Position numbers and translations under genes: made by a program. From Paenibacillus sp. OVF10 (GTDB lineage Bacteria > Bacillota > Bacilli > Paenibacillales > Paenibacillaceae), in contig CP094668.1 in assembly GCA_022836915.1 (NCBI GenBank), forward strand, positions 5,580,001 through 5,644,000: a DNA stretch of 64,000 nucleotides, in the 5' to 3' direction. The notes beneath the pieces were generated by a model. The model made no database searches and was not told where the DNA came from. It was given only the letters and a program-made list of their open reading frames with translations. Position 1 is the first letter of the stretch; every line of letters starts with the position of its first letter. Positions 37,411 through 48,533 of this stretch are shown here, piece by piece.

Positions 37411-38894
37411 TTGGATTTGCCCCTTATCGCTTCTTTGGCTATGATTCGGTCATCAAAATCGGTTTTGGTTGTGCCGATAATCTGATAGGTCTCGTGACCC
37501 TTGCCCGCAATCAATACTACATCGGCTGGGCTTGCCATTTCAATAGCTTCATGAATCGCCTGGCGTCGATCCACAATCATCGTATAACGTTCAGCAGGAA
37601 CGGATTCTTCAATCAGGCCCTGTTCAATGTCTTTGAGAATCAGATCCGGATCTTCTGTCCGTGGATTATCGGAAGTAACCAGTACAAAATCACTATAATT
37701 CGCAGCAATTTTCCCCATGAGAGGGCGTTTGGTACGGTCCCTGTCACCACCACAGCCAAACACGCAAATTACACGTCCTTCGGCAAATTCTTTCACCGTC
37801 CGCAGCACATTCTCCAGTCCATCCGGTGTATGGGCATAATCGACAATAACAGCAAATGGCTGTCCTTCGTCCACTCCTTCAACACGTCCATCCACGCCCG
37901 GAACCGTCTCCAGACTGCGCTTGATCTCTTCCAGCGGAATACCTTCCACCAGCGCTGCAGAGATTGCTGCCATTGCATTGTACACATTGAATTTGCCTAC
38001 CATGCGCAATCGAATATCCGCGCTGCCTGCAAATGTATCCACGTGGAAAGAAGTTCCCTGAGACGTGATTGAGATTTGGGATGCGCGTACATCCGCCTTT
38101 TCACCCATGCCATATGTAATCACTTCAGCCGCCGTCACAGAGATGAAATAAGCCGCAGCCGGATCATCTGCATTGATGACAGCGAATTTACGCTGTGAAA
38201 CATCTTCTGTATAACCGTTACCCAGACGTGCAAAGAACAATCCTTTGGCCCCGCGATATTCCTCCATGGAATGGTGGTAGTCCAGATGATCTTGCGTCAG
38301 GTTAGTAAATACCGCAGTACGGAAATTTGTTCCCTTTACTCGCCCTTGTTCCAATGCGTGAGAAGAAACTTCCATAACACAACAGTCCGTACCCTTCTGA
38401 ACCATATCATGCAGACTACGCTGCAGATCAAGCGCCTCTGGTGTCGTTCCTGACATCGGGTAGGTGCGACCGTCATACCGCATTTGAATAGTACCGATCA
38501 ATCCCGTCTTGCGTCCGTAATCACTCATGATTTTTTCAATCAAATAGGTGGTCGTTGTTTTTCCGTTCGTTCCCGTTACACCAATCATATTCATCTTCTG
38601 GCTTGGCGAGTCAAAAAAGAAATCTGCCAGAACAGCCATCGCAAATCGGCTATCCTTCACCAGCAATTGTGGCACAGGAAGATCCAGCTGCCGTTCAACC
38701 ACCAATGCAACTGCACCAGCATTTACAGCTTTTTCTGCATAATCATGACCATCTACCGTATGTCCCGGAAGACAGATAAACAGATCACCCGGTTTTACCT
38801 GCCGGGAATCTGTCTGAAGGTTTTGGCATTCTGTATTTGATTCGCCCACGAGGCGGGCGGTGGTCAGCATCGATGCAAATTGTTTTAAAAGCAC
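37407..38894 (-). CDS. murE: MurE, UDP-MurNAc-dipeptide meso-DAP ligase
   Basis: 495-residue Mur ligase that adds meso-diaminopimelate. ATP loop GVTGTNGKTTTTY, then TTPEALDLQ, VIVDYAHTPDGLENVL, and the DNPR motif (VTSDNPRTEDP), which marks meso-DAP rather than lysine specificity. GTG 38894 follows GAGG by 8 bases; the upstream extension of the open frame is not supported by a site. It agrees with DapL in this window. Confidence 0.96.
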   Translation of the reverse strand: MLLKQFASMLTTARLVGESNTECQNLQTDSRQVKPGDLFICLPGHTVDGHDYAEKAVNAGAVALVVERQLDLPVPQLLVKDSRFAMAVLADFFFDSPSQKMNMIGVTGTNGKTTTTYLIEKIMSDYGRKTGLIGTIQMRYDGRTYPMSGTTPEALDLQRSLHDMVQKGTDCCVMEVSSHALEQGRVKGTNFRTAVFTNLTQDHLDYHHSMEEYRGAKGLFFARLGNGYTEDVSQRKFAVINADDPAAAYFISVTAAEVITYGMGEKADVRASQISITSQGTSFHVDTFAGSADIRLRMVGKFNVYNAMAAISAALVEGIPLEEIKRSLETVPGVDGRVEGVDEGQPFAVIVDYAHTPDGLENVLRTVKEFAEGRVICVFGCGGDRDRTKRPLMGKIAANYSDFVLVTSDNPRTEDPDLILKDIEQGLIEESVPAERYTMIVDRRQAIHEAIEMASPADVVLIAGKGHETYQIIGTTKTDFDDRIIAKEAIRGKSN

Positions 38895-39034
38895 ATGAAT
38901 AACCTCACTTTTCCAAATATACTTCTGTTTTAACATATGTCTGTATTTATTAATATCGTCAATACAACCCAATAATGAAACGCACTTGGATGAATTTTGT
39001 TGCGCTAGAAGCCTCAAACTACCCCTAAGCCCTG

Positions 39035-40985
39035 TTATTCATCCTTTGTGTGATCATGTGCATCATTCAGTACATCCCCCATATAAATGCGGATGGTTGA
39101 TCCCTGATCTACCCTCGCCCCAGGTTTGGGTGCCTGATTAATCACGTATTTACCACTGCCAGACTTCGCCAGCATAAAATTCATGTTCAGGTCTTCGTAC
39201 AGATCTTCAACAGTAGCTCCTGTCAGGTCTGGAACTGTCACGATTTTGGTTTCACCATACTTGTATTCTTTGGCGACCTGATCCTTCCGAACAGGTACAT
39301 TCATATAATGCAAAGCATCTTCAAGGATGTTCTGCACAATCGGGGCGGCAACCACACCTCCGAACTGAATTCCTTTGGGATTATCAACAGCGGTATAGAC
39401 CACAATCTGTGGGTCATCTGCCGGTGCAAATCCGATAAAGGATACGATATGCTCTGTTGAGGAATAACGTCCATTGATAACCTTCTGGGCTGTACCTGTT
39501 TTGCCACCGACCCGGTATCCATCAATGAATGCCGGACGCCCGGTACCTTTTGCGACAACACTCTCGAGGGCTTCACGTACTTGTTTGGATGTATTCTCCG
39601 AGATCACCTGACGAACCAGTTCCGGTTTGGCTTCTTCCATGACTTCTCCGGTGACCGGATGGACCCACGCCTTCGTAACATAAGGCTTGTAAAGTTTACC
39701 CCCATTGATGGCGGCTGACACAGCTGCTACTTGCTGAATGGGTGTTACGGATACACCTTGACCAAAAGCAGTCGTTGCAAGCTCGACAGGCCCCACTCTG
39801 GACAGTTTGAACAGAATCCCACTGGCTTCTCCACTGAGGTCGATCCCTGTTTTGGTACCGAAGCCAAAGTCTTTAATATAGGAGAAGAGCGATTCTTTGC
39901 CCAGCCTCTGCCCCAAAGCCACAAAGCCCGGGTTACATGAGTTCTCCACAACTTGTAAGAAGGTCTGACTTCCGTGGCCGCCCTTTTTCCAGCAACGCAG
40001 ACGAGCTCCACCAACCTCAACATATCCGGGATCAAAAAATTGATCCTGTTGCAGATTGACCTTTTTCTCTTCAAGCGCTGCTGCCAAGGTAATAATCTTA
40101 AATGTGGAGCCCGGCTCGTAGGTCATCCAGATCGGTAAATTCCGATTGTATATCTCCGCGGGATATTGCTGATAATCGGCAGGTTCGTATCCCGGCCTGC
40201 TGGACATCCCCAAAATTTCACCCGTTTTGGGATTCATCGCTATGGCCAATGCTGAGTTCGCCTGGAACTTCACCATGGCCTGATCCAGTTCTCTCTCCAT
40301 GATAGACTGAATGGATTTATCAATGGTCAGCTTGAGGTTAAGGCCGTCCTTCGGTTCCACATACTTCTCGGATGAGCCCGGCATTAGCCTTCCGGCCGCA
40401 TCGGACAAGTAGGACACACTGCCATTCAAACCATTCAGCTTATCATCATACTTCTTCTCGACACCCGTTAAGCCCTGATTATCAATGCCCGTAAAACCAA
40501 GAATATGGGCAGCCAAATCATCATAAGGATAAAAACGTTTATTGTCCTCAGCAACAACGATACCCGGAAGCTTCAAATCACGGATGCGCTGAGCTTTCTC
40601 CATCGTAATTTTGCGGCCGCCGGGTTGTAGTCTTACAATGAGTTCTCGTTTCTTGATGGTTGCAAGCACTTTTTCTTCCGTCATCCCAAGCAATGGGGCC
40701 AACGCTTTAGCTGTCGTTTCAGCTTCTTTAACCTGAGCCGGAATGGCCATAATGGTCGGTGTTGTCACATTATAGGCCAGAGAGGTTCCATTTCGATCCA
40801 GGATCTCCCCGCTTGGCGGAGTAAGGAATATTACGCCGCCAGGATTCTTCTGCTTTTGCTGACAATTCAGGGCCTTCCCCGAGCTGTACATAAGCAAGCC
40901 TGATCATCAGGGCCGAAAATAACAAAACTAAAATCATTAAACTCCATAGCAACCTGCGCCGCAGATTTACGCTTGATCCCTTCAC
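39035..40985 (-). CDS. spoVD: SpoVD-like class B penicillin-binding protein, frame break
   Basis: Sporulation-type transpeptidase, about 650 residues when corrected. N-terminal membrane helix (RRRLLWSLMILVLLFSALMI), a PBP dimerisation domain starting RGEILDRNG, and the transpeptidase domain with SxxK in YEPGSTFK, SCN, and KTG in GGKTGTAQ. One PASTA domain (VTVPDLTGATVEDL) ends the protein. GGGG at 40807-40810 is short by two bases (or long by one) as written; two fits the conserved RG. GTG 40985 follows GGGGGA, but an ATG at 41015 is possible. Confidence 0.88.
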
Positions 40986-41078
40986 GAAAAGATCCCCCAC
41001 TCGTCCCAAAATCATGACATTCGTTCCATTCATGAATATTCAGGACAACCGGGGGTTAGAACAAGCTGTCAGAGCTCC

Positions 41079-43410
41079 CTAAGGAAGCGAAGCTCCGTTT
41101 GTTGCTGGATCGTCAGAGGATTCGGATTCATTGGCAGGAGCCTTGTTGTTATCTGTTTTGTCTGTTTCGTCGGTTTTACCTTCTCCGCCCGAAGCCTCTT
41201 GTTCCTTCACTTCAGCTTCTGACGACGGATCAGAAGAGATTGGAGCCTCATCGGCTATACCTGTCACTGCAGCTTTGGCAGTTTGCAAGTTTAACTGTAC
41301 AGTTCTCTGCTCACCTGCGACCTGCTCGGTTTGCTTCACGACATAACCCTCACCCTTGACCGTAACCCCCACCTTCATGAGAGAAAGTACTTCAAGGGCA
41401 TCACGGAGAGATTCACCTGTTAGATCGGGAATCTTCATCTTGCTGCTTTCTTCCGTTAGCAGATAGATTCGTTGGCCTGGATTCATAGAGGCGCCAGCAA
41501 CCGGATACTGCCGAATTACATTATCACCTTGACCAAGTGTCACATAAGCAATACCCGCGCTTAGAAGCTGGCTTCTGGCCTGTTTGGCTGTCTTGCCACT
41601 CAAGTCAGGCGCCTTGGCTTGCACGACAGAGACTTCTTTTGACTTTTTGTCAGGAGTTTTGGCTGTATCTTTGGGTATTCCCATGTATTGAAGAGTCTGG
41701 CTGACAATCTTTTTGAACACCGGGGCAGCTGCGGTTCCTCCCCCAATGTTGGTTCCATCCGGTTGGTCAATGACAACAAGTATAGCAATCTTCGGATTAT
41801 TCACGGGCGCGAATCCAATAAACGATACAACGTCTTTTGACTTACTGTATGCTCCGTTAACAACCTTTCTTGCCGTACCTGTCTTACCAGCTACACGGTA
41901 ACCCTCAATATAGGCGTTACGACCAGTACCAATCGTTTGGTCTGCAACCACTTGTTCCAGATAACCGCTCACCAGTTTGGAAGATTCCTTGGAAATCACC
42001 TGACGAACAACTTTAGGTTTGATCACTTCCGTTGTCCCATCATTCGGGTTCTTGATCTCCTTCACCAGATGTGGCTCCAGCAATTTGCCGCCGTTGGCAA
42101 TCGCAGAGATGGCTGCGACCTGTTGAATTGGTGTTACCTGTACAAGACCATGACCATAGGCTGCCGTGGCAATCTCGGATTTGTAAACCAGTGGCTTGAT
42201 CGGGGACGCTGCCTCATTTGGCAAATCAATACCCGTCTTTTTGCCGAAACCGAATTCGTCTATGTAATGACGCAGACGTTCACCGCCAAGCATGTTGTAA
42301 CCCAAGTTAACAAAAGCAATGTTACTTGACCGTTTGACACCTTCGAGATACGAGATCCAACCATAGGCATGACCATTATCACTAATCGGGAAACCACCAA
42401 TATACATGCGTTTGGATTCAAAACTTGCATTGGGATCAAAGAGTTTTTCTTCAACAGCCCCTGCTAGTGTAACTATTTTGAATGTACTACCCGGCTCATA
42501 GATTGATTGCGTAGCATGGTTGATAAAATTCTTTTGATCAGGTGTACTTCCATACGTATTCGGGTTAAAGGTTGGCCAGTTCGCCATCCCTAGAATCTCC
42601 ATCGTGTTTGGATCCGCGGCAATGACCGTCATGCTCAGTGGATTATACTTGGCAACGGCTTCTTTCATTGCATCCTCAATGTAGAACTGGATCGTATCAT
42701 CGATGGTCAGCGTAAGGTTCTTACCGTTCTGAGGTGGCAGATAGTTATCTTGTGAATCCGGAAGTTTAATGCCTTTGGCATCCTTCTGATAATTCAAATA
42801 TCCGTCTGTACCTGTCAGTGCTTCATCATACGAGACTTCAAGTCCATTGACAGCTTTCCCATCACGGCTCATGTATCCCAAGAGGTGAGAAGCAAGTGTT
42901 TCTTCAGGGTAAAAACGCTTCGACTCCTGAGCCATCACAATTGCATTACGCGCCTTATATTCCTCTTGCAGTTCTTCACGCAACTCGTTGACTTGTGCGG
43001 CAAGTTCAGGACTTATCTTATACCCTTCACTGCGTACTTCACGTTGCTGATAGAACTTGCCATCTTCCTTTTTGGCTGTGACCAAAGCACGCATTTCACT
43101 CTCATTTTTCCCAAGAAGGGCAGAGAGCTTCTCCGTAACAACATCCTGAATTCCGAGTTCATTAATTAATAATGGATTAACGGAGACCGTATAGGCAGGG
43201 GCATCGGTAGCCAAAATATTACCGTTTCTATCCGTAATCGTTCCACGTGCAGCCTTAATCGTCTGTTCCCGCTCTACCAATCCGGCCGCTCGTTCCTGCC
43301 ATACACCGCCATTCACAACTTGAATGAAAAAGATTCGGGTTACGAGTACAAGAAAAAGAGGGTAATACATCCCCTATAAGCAACGTGCGCATCTTTATTC
43401 TTTTTATCAT
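41079..43410 (-). CDS. pbpB: Division penicillin-binding protein PBP2B (FtsI), two frame breaks at N-terminus
   Basis: Septal transpeptidase of about 777 residues. ATG 43410 follows AGAGGTG. An N-terminal helix follows MIKRIKMRTLL, then RGTITDRNG, and the transpeptidase domain with YEPGSTFK, RSSN and GKTGTAR. Two PASTA domains and a low-complexity acidic tail (SSDPSSEAEVKEQEASGG) end it. The C run 43371-43374 and the A run 43353-43357 are each one base short, so only the helix region is out of frame as written. It follows ftsL by 12 bases. Confidence 0.92.
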
Positions 43411-43422
43411 CGGAACACCTCT

Positions 43423-43851
43423 TTACTTACTGCTTGCTGTATTGGAGGACGACTCAGTACCAGTTGATTTCGTACTTGTTGAGCGAGGTACATAAATGAC
43501 ATCTTTACCGGAAGCTTCAACGTAACCAAGTTGTTTTGCATTTTCGATGACCTGGTTGTTCAATGTTTCTTTTTCCACCTGCAGGTCTGCAATTGTCTTT
43601 TCATACCCCTTGATATCCGAAATAGTGGACTGCGCCTGCTTGTTCAGATCATAGATATGAGCATAACGAGACATCAAGGCTCCTCCAACAAGGATAACTG
43701 CAACCACGGTAATCAGATACAAAATCTTCTCTCGTGCCGGAAGACCCGTACGACGGGTCACCACTTTGGTGGTTTCTTTGTATCGTTGCTGGGTCACACG
43801 TTCCTGGGACGCTTTTTCTTTTACAGCGAGATTACCACGTGTATATGCCAT
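43423..43851 (-). CDS. ftsL: Cell division protein FtsL
   Basis: 142 residues: a basic cytoplasmic N-terminus, one membrane helix (about 43-62), and an extracellular leucine-zipper coiled coil (KQAQSTISDIKGYEKTIADL region). FtsL links DivIB/DivIC and activates PBP2B/FtsW. The C-terminus is a Ser/Thr-rich tail. It lies between rsmH and pbpB, the standard order. Assignment rests on topology and position because the family has little sequence conservation. Confidence 0.88.
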   Translation of the reverse strand: MAYTRGNLAVKEKASQERVTQQRYKETTKVVTRRTGLPAREKILYLITVVAVILVGGALMSRYAHIYDLNKQAQSTISDIKGYEKTIADLQVEKETLNNQVIENAKQLGYVEASGKDVIYVPRSTSTKSTGTESSSNTASSK

Positions 43852-43878
43852 ACTCCGACTCTCTCCTCCACTCTTGAT

Positions 43879-44829
43879 CTACAATTTCTCGGCTACGCGC
43901 AGCTTGGCTGAACGAGCACGTGAATTTTCGGTCAATTCCGTTTCCGTTGGAATCAACGGTTTTCTGTTAACTAAACGCAGGCTCCCCTTGCCGCCGCATA
44001 CACACAACGGAAAATCGGGTGGACATGTACATTTTTCCAGATAACTGCTGAAAATCTGTTTACATATCCGATCCTCAAGGGAGTGGAAGGTAATAACAGA
44101 TACACGTCCTCCTGGTGCCAGACAACGAACAGCCTGATGCAAGCCTTCTTCGAACGCACCCAACTCATCATTGACGGCAATGCGTAATGCCTGGAAGCTG
44201 CGTTTGGCAGGATGTCCACCAGTACGGCGAGCTGCCGCCGGGATGCCTTCCTTGATCAGTTCCACGAGTTCACCTGTCGTCTCAATGGTAGACTGCGCTC
44301 GTTTTCCGACGATAACACGGGCAATTCTTCTCGAAAACTTCTCTTCACCATAGCGATACAAAATTCGAGCAATCTCTTCTTCTGGCCACTCATTCACAAT
44401 CTCTTTGGCCGTCAGCATTGCATCCTGGTCCATTCGCATATCGAGCGGAGCATCGTGATTGTAGCTGAAACCACGTTCTCCTTCATCAAATTGCGGAGAT
44501 GACACACCCAAGTCGTACAAAATACCGTCGACCTGTGGTGCACCATCCTTCATTGGTACATCCAGATCCTTGAGTACCTGTTCCAGATCTCGAAAATTGG
44601 TTTTCACCAATGTTACACGTTCTCCATAAGCAGCGAGCTTCTCGCGAGCATTATCCAAAGCCCAATCATCCTGATCAAGTGCGATCAGACGTCCCCCTGG
44701 ACCGAGCTTGGAAGCAATCACGGAGCTATGTCCGCCACCGCCTAAAGTGCAGTCCACGTATATACCGTCCTGCTTGATGTTTAATCCCTCTGTTGCCTCT
44801 TCTTTGAGTACGGTTATGTGGTGAAACAA
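43879..44829 (-). CDS. rsmH: 16S rRNA m4C1402 methyltransferase RsmH (MraW)
   Basis: 316 residues. SAM-binding loop DCTLGGGGHSSVIA (near 27), then GVSSPQFDEGERGFSYN, GGRVSVITFHSLEDR and a C-terminal cysteine cluster (CTCPPDFPLCVCG). It methylates N4 of C1402 in 16S rRNA. TTG 44829 follows GGAGGGTGCAGG. Start is at the expected HHITVL beginning. Between mraZ and ftsL. Confidence 0.96.
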   Translation of the reverse strand: MFHHITVLKEEATEGLNIKQDGIYVDCTLGGGGHSSVIASKLGPGGRLIALDQDDWALDNAREKLAAYGERVTLVKTNFRDLEQVLKDLDVPMKDGAPQVDGILYDLGVSSPQFDEGERGFSYNHDAPLDMRMDQDAMLTAKEIVNEWPEEEIARILYRYGEEKFSRRIARVIVGKRAQSTIETTGELVELIKEGIPAAARRTGGHPAKRSFQALRIAVNDELGAFEEGLHQAVRCLAPGGRVSVITFHSLEDRICKQIFSSYLEKCTCPPDFPLCVCGGKGSLRLVNRKPLIPTETELTENSRARSAKLRVAEKL

Positions 44830-44846
44830 CCTGCACCCTCCTGACT

Positions 44847-45280
44847 TTATAAATCAAAATTAAAATCGACCAGCTTTTCGGCAATGTCGTTGAATGCTTC
44901 TTCGGATTGATTGAAATAACTCTCCCATATGCCTTTGCTCCAAATCTCCACCCGGTTCGACACGCCAAGAACAACACAATCCTTGTCCAGCTTGGCATAC
45001 TCTCTTAAATTGCCCGGCAGATTTACCCTGCCCTGTTTGTCCAGTTCACATTCGGTTGCACCCGAGAAAAAAACGGGTAAACGCACGTGCATCAGATTTC
45101 ATCAATGGCAGTGCTTTGAGCTTCTGTTCCATGACCCCCACTCCTCCATGGGGTACACGAAAAGACACTGGTCCAAACCCCGTGTGACAACGAAAGACGG
45201 TCCCAGAGATTCGCGGAATTTAGCCGGAATGATAACCCGACCCTTATCATCAATGCTATGTTGGAACTCCCCATAAACAT
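44847..45280 (-). CDS. mraZ: Transcriptional regulator MraZ, three frame breaks
   Basis: AbrB-like double-domain DNA-binding regulator of the dcw operon, about 144-145 residues. ATG 45280 gives the usual MFMGE start. The first half has HSIDDKGRVIIPAKFRE, the second ECELDKQGRVNLPGNLREY. Three breaks: the C run 45269-45272 (one short), 45135-45139 (one short), and the A run 45067-45073 (two short or one long). Corrected, the middle reads VMEQKLKALPLMKSDARAFTR. Its own binding boxes lie upstream. Confidence 0.9.
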
Positions 45281-45298
45281 TGGCCCACTCACTCCTCA

Positions 45299-45344
45299 CC
45301 CGTTTCTCCCACTTTGCCCCACTTTCCACCACCTAAGCATAATA
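45299..45344 (-). promoter_or_regulatory. MraZ operator boxes and -10 of the dcw promoter
   Basis: Reading the minus strand: TAGGTGG, AAAGTGG, AAAGTGG, AAACGGG at exact 10-base spacing (boxes at 45329-45335, 45319-45325, 45309-45315, 45299-45305). Known MraZ sites are direct GTGG-containing repeats at about this spacing. TATTAT (45339-45344) just upstream is a possible -10, giving repression by the boxes downstream. Confidence 0.75.
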
Positions 45345-45404
45345 GATTCGCACAAAAAAATCAAAACCCTTCTTGCATTACTTGATTTTTTAATTTTTCA
45401 GCAT

Positions 45405-45444
45405 AAAAAAACGTCCTTGATCCTGTCACTCAGGATCAAAGACG
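45405..45444 (-). terminator. Terminator of ahcY
   Basis: Arms CGTCTTTGATCCTG / CAGGATCAAGGACG (45412-45444) around AGTGA, followed by seven T on the minus strand. It isolates the dcw operon from ahcY. Confidence 0.9.
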
Positions 45445-45552
45445 CTTCCGTAAACGGGCAATCGTATGTCTACCCGCACATGAGCCATATCATCAATAAA
45501 CCATTCTATACCTATTGAATCATTTCATCAGCTTGTAATTATTGGATAGTGC

Positions 45553-46818
45553 TTAAAATTTCCAGCTATCCAGGTATTTCTCTTGCTCAGCTGACAAGGA
45601 GTCGATGCCAATATTCAGGCTTTCAAGTTTATAGCTGGCAACCTGCTGGTCAATATCATAAGGTACATTAACAACGTTTTTACCCAAGTTTTCATAATTC
45701 TCACTTACATAACGCAGACCAAGCGCCTGCAGAGCAAACGTCGTATCCATGATTTCGGCAGGGTGACCATCTGCTGCACCCAGGTTCACAAGACGACCTT
45801 CTGCAAGAAGGTACATTTTACGACCGTCTTTGAAACGATATTCCTCAATGTTGCGACGAACTGTGCGAATCGATTCGGAACGTTTAGCCAATTCAGGTTT
45901 ATTCACTTCAACATCAAAGTGACCTGCATTACTCAGGATCGCTCCGTCCTTCATCACATCGTAATGCTCACCTGTGATAACATCCTTATTGCCTGTAACT
46001 GCAATAAAGAAGTCGCCCAATTTGGCGGCTTCCACCATTGTCATAACACGGAACCCATCCATGTGTGCTTCTACCGCTTTGATTGGATCGATCTCGGTTA
46101 CAATCACATTCGCACCAAGACCTTTGGCGCGCATCGCTACACCTTTACCACACCAGCCATAACCTGCTACCACTACGTTTTTACCAGCGATAACCAAGTT
46201 AGTTGTACGAATAATCCCGTCGAATGCAGATTGTCCAGTACCGTAGCGATTGTCAAACAGATACTTGCAGTATGCGTCATTAACCGCAACCATCGGAAAC
46301 TTTAATTGGCCTTCTTTCGCCAATGCTTTCAAACGAATAATACCCGTTGTCGTTTCTTCTGCTCCTCCGCGAATGGTTGCTGCGAGGTCAGGGCGCTCGG
46401 ATGCAATAATGGTTGCAAAGTCTCCACCATCATCAATAATGAGATCAGGCTTCACCTCAAGCGCACGCAGTTGCAGTGATTTGAATTCCGCAGGCTCCGG
46501 ATTGTACTTCGCATACACCGTGACGCCGTCTTCCACCAATGCTGCGCAAACATCATCTTGTGTAGACAATGGATTGCTGTGCGTAATCGTTACTTCCGCC
46601 CCACCCGCTTGGATCACTTTTGCCAAATAAGCTGTTTTCGCTTCCAGATGAAGACAAATGGCAACCTTCAAACCTTTGAAGGGCAGGTCCTGTTCGAATT
46701 GGCGACGAATGCGGTTCAGTACCGGCATATGCGCTTCTACCCAGTCAATTTTCAGGTGACCCTCTGAAGCGAGTCCCATATCTTTAACAATACTGTTTTG
46801 CAATGCAGGTGTAGTCAT
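45553..46818 (-). CDS. ahcY: Adenosylhomocysteinase AhcY
   Basis: NAD-dependent hydrolysis of S-adenosylhomocysteine to homocysteine and adenosine. 421 residues, the short form without the 40-residue insert. NAD-binding VVVAGYGWCGKGVAMRAKGLG is near 215, and the active-site NDAYCKYLFDNRYGTGQS precedes it. ATG 46818 follows GAGGAGGAT. Many Bacilli use Pfs/LuxS instead, so SAH hydrolase is notable here. It lies alone between bshC and the dcw operon. Confidence 0.96.
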   Translation of the reverse strand: MTTPALQNSIVKDMGLASEGHLKIDWVEAHMPVLNRIRRQFEQDLPFKGLKVAICLHLEAKTAYLAKVIQAGGAEVTITHSNPLSTQDDVCAALVEDGVTVYAKYNPEPAEFKSLQLRALEVKPDLIIDDGGDFATIIASERPDLAATIRGGAEETTTGIIRLKALAKEGQLKFPMVAVNDAYCKYLFDNRYGTGQSAFDGIIRTTNLVIAGKNVVVAGYGWCGKGVAMRAKGLGANVIVTEIDPIKAVEAHMDGFRVMTMVEAAKLGDFFIAVTGNKDVITGEHYDVMKDGAILSNAGHFDVEVNKPELAKRSESIRTVRRNIEEYRFKDGRKMYLLAEGRLVNLGAADGHPAEIMDTTFALQALGLRYVSENYENLGKNVVNVPYDIDQQVASYKLESLNIGIDSLSAEQEKYLDSWKF

Positions 46819-46862
46819 TTCATATCCTCCTCGTTTATGTGTTTCTTCTATTATAAAGGGCT

Positions 46863-48494
46863 CTATAGTGCAATAACCTTATGCTCTCCAAGGAATTCAC
46901 TTGAGGCCTTAATCAGTTCGTCGATCCACTCGGTGCCATAACGATTCAGGTAAAAGAGTGCATTATGTACTCGTTCCTGTGGTTTGCCCGTTGGGAATAA
47001 GGAGTTCTGAATGCCGTTCCAGTGCCTTAGACTCACATTATGTTTATCTTCGATAGCTTTGTGAGTCTGCTGTTTCAGATACTGCATTTGCTCGTTGATT
47101 TTACTCAAATTGGTATCGCCAATTCGTTCCAGTCCCGGATGAATCTCCGCGATCTCATCTAGCAAAGGTCCGTACAGATGAAGAAACGCTTCCTGAACCT
47201 TGTCAAACTGTTCATCTACCTGGAACGTCTCCTGTTGTGCGAGCCACTGCTCCTTCTTTTCTTCCATATGATATTGAACATCCTGAAAAGAAAGTCCATA
47301 TTGTTTCATATGTTTGTGATGAATATCTTCCATAATGGTGAAAGACAACCGAGGCAACAAAATGGGCATTTGCAGTCCGAACTGACGGAATGCTTCCCGA
47401 GTCAAACCCCAATATGCAATTTCACCTTGCCCCAAAATAACAGCGGCTACAGGCAGCACGGAATCTTGCATTAATGGTCGTGTCAATACGTTGTTACTGA
47501 AGCGCTCCGGATGTTCTCCCAGTTCCTGTAGCAAACGTTCCTCTGTGAAAGAAACCAAACCTTTGCGATCACTATATAAACCGTCCTTCAACAACAAGAG
47601 CAGACGCGTACCTTCATGAATGTAGAACAGATTGGCTCCATCCTCCGCTACTTCGGCAGGCATAGCATAACCAGCTTGTTGTACCAGCGCAGCACCTTGT
47701 GTGTATGCGTTGCGCAGCACTTCATTTTTGCGTATCAACCGCTCAAACACGGGCTGTTCCAACCTGCGTAAATCTGGATCCGATGCATCCATTAGAACAA
47801 GTCCACTGCTGGCAAACAAGGCAGATATCATGCGGGCAAATGCATCACTCAGATTTGAACTGGATTGATGGATCTCTGTGATGCATTTCATCAGTCCTGG
47901 TTTATGTATCGTATCAGGTAACAGATGTTCCACCTGTTCGAGTACATTCACCCACTGCTGTGTATCCACATGAACATTACTCACAGAATCCCTTCCTGCG
48001 AATCGTCCTTGTAACTTGACCTTCTTCATGTCTCCCTGATGATCAGGTAGATATGTGTGGTTAACCTCATCCCAGTCATGGTCTTCACCGGCAATCCAAA
48101 ATACTGGGACTACCGGGCGTTGAAGTCTTTCTTCCGCTTCACGCGCAGCTGCCACAACACTGGCGGCTTTGTATATGACGAACAGTGGTCCGGTGAGCAG
48201 ACCGCTCTGCTGTCCTCCTGTAACCACTAGTGCATCTTGTTCTGCAAGACGTGTGATGGACGCATGAACCTCTCCATGGTCGTTCACCCGCTTATTATAT
48301 ATACGTAAATACTCTGCCAGATCACGACGATCAATACGTGTGTTTTCCGATTGGTCCAGCCACTCGGCACGCGCCTGAAGTCCTGATTCCCAGCGAATGT
48401 CATACTCGTAAAGGCCACGCGCAGCATCTCTTGAACAGATATAATCTTCTGCAAGTCTTGATCCGCTGCGGAGTGCCTCGGTAATACCGTTCAT
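46863..48494 (-). CDS. bshC: BshC, bacillithiol cysteine-adding enzyme
   Basis: 543 residues. Adds cysteine to GlcN-malate in bacillithiol synthesis. Motifs VTGGQQSGLLTGPLF (near 90) and FWIAGEDHDWDEVNHTY (near 135) are characteristic, and a coiled coil near 420-480 (KINEQMQYLKQQTHK) is present. ATG 48494 follows a GGAGGC site. A promoter is seen upstream. Same neighbourhood as B. subtilis yllA, before mraZ. Confidence 0.96.
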   Translation of the reverse strand: MNGITEALRSGSRLAEDYICSRDAARGLYEYDIRWESGLQARAEWLDQSENTRIDRRDLAEYLRIYNKRVNDHGEVHASITRLAEQDALVVTGGQQSGLLTGPLFVIYKAASVVAAAREAEERLQRPVVPVFWIAGEDHDWDEVNHTYLPDHQGDMKKVKLQGRFAGRDSVSNVHVDTQQWVNVLEQVEHLLPDTIHKPGLMKCITEIHQSSSNLSDAFARMISALFASSGLVLMDASDPDLRRLEQPVFERLIRKNEVLRNAYTQGAALVQQAGYAMPAEVAEDGANLFYIHEGTRLLLLLKDGLYSDRKGLVSFTEERLLQELGEHPERFSNNVLTRPLMQDSVLPVAAVILGQGEIAYWGLTREAFRQFGLQMPILLPRLSFTIMEDIHHKHMKQYGLSFQDVQYHMEEKKEQWLAQQETFQVDEQFDKVQEAFLHLYGPLLDEIAEIHPGLERIGDTNLSKINEQMQYLKQQTHKAIEDKHNVSLRHWNGIQNSLFPTGKPQERVHNALFYLNRYGTEWIDELIKASSEFLGEHKVIAL

Positions 48495-48533
48495 GAGGTC
48501 TGCCTCCTATTCTGCTTCAAAGAGCCTTTCTTG

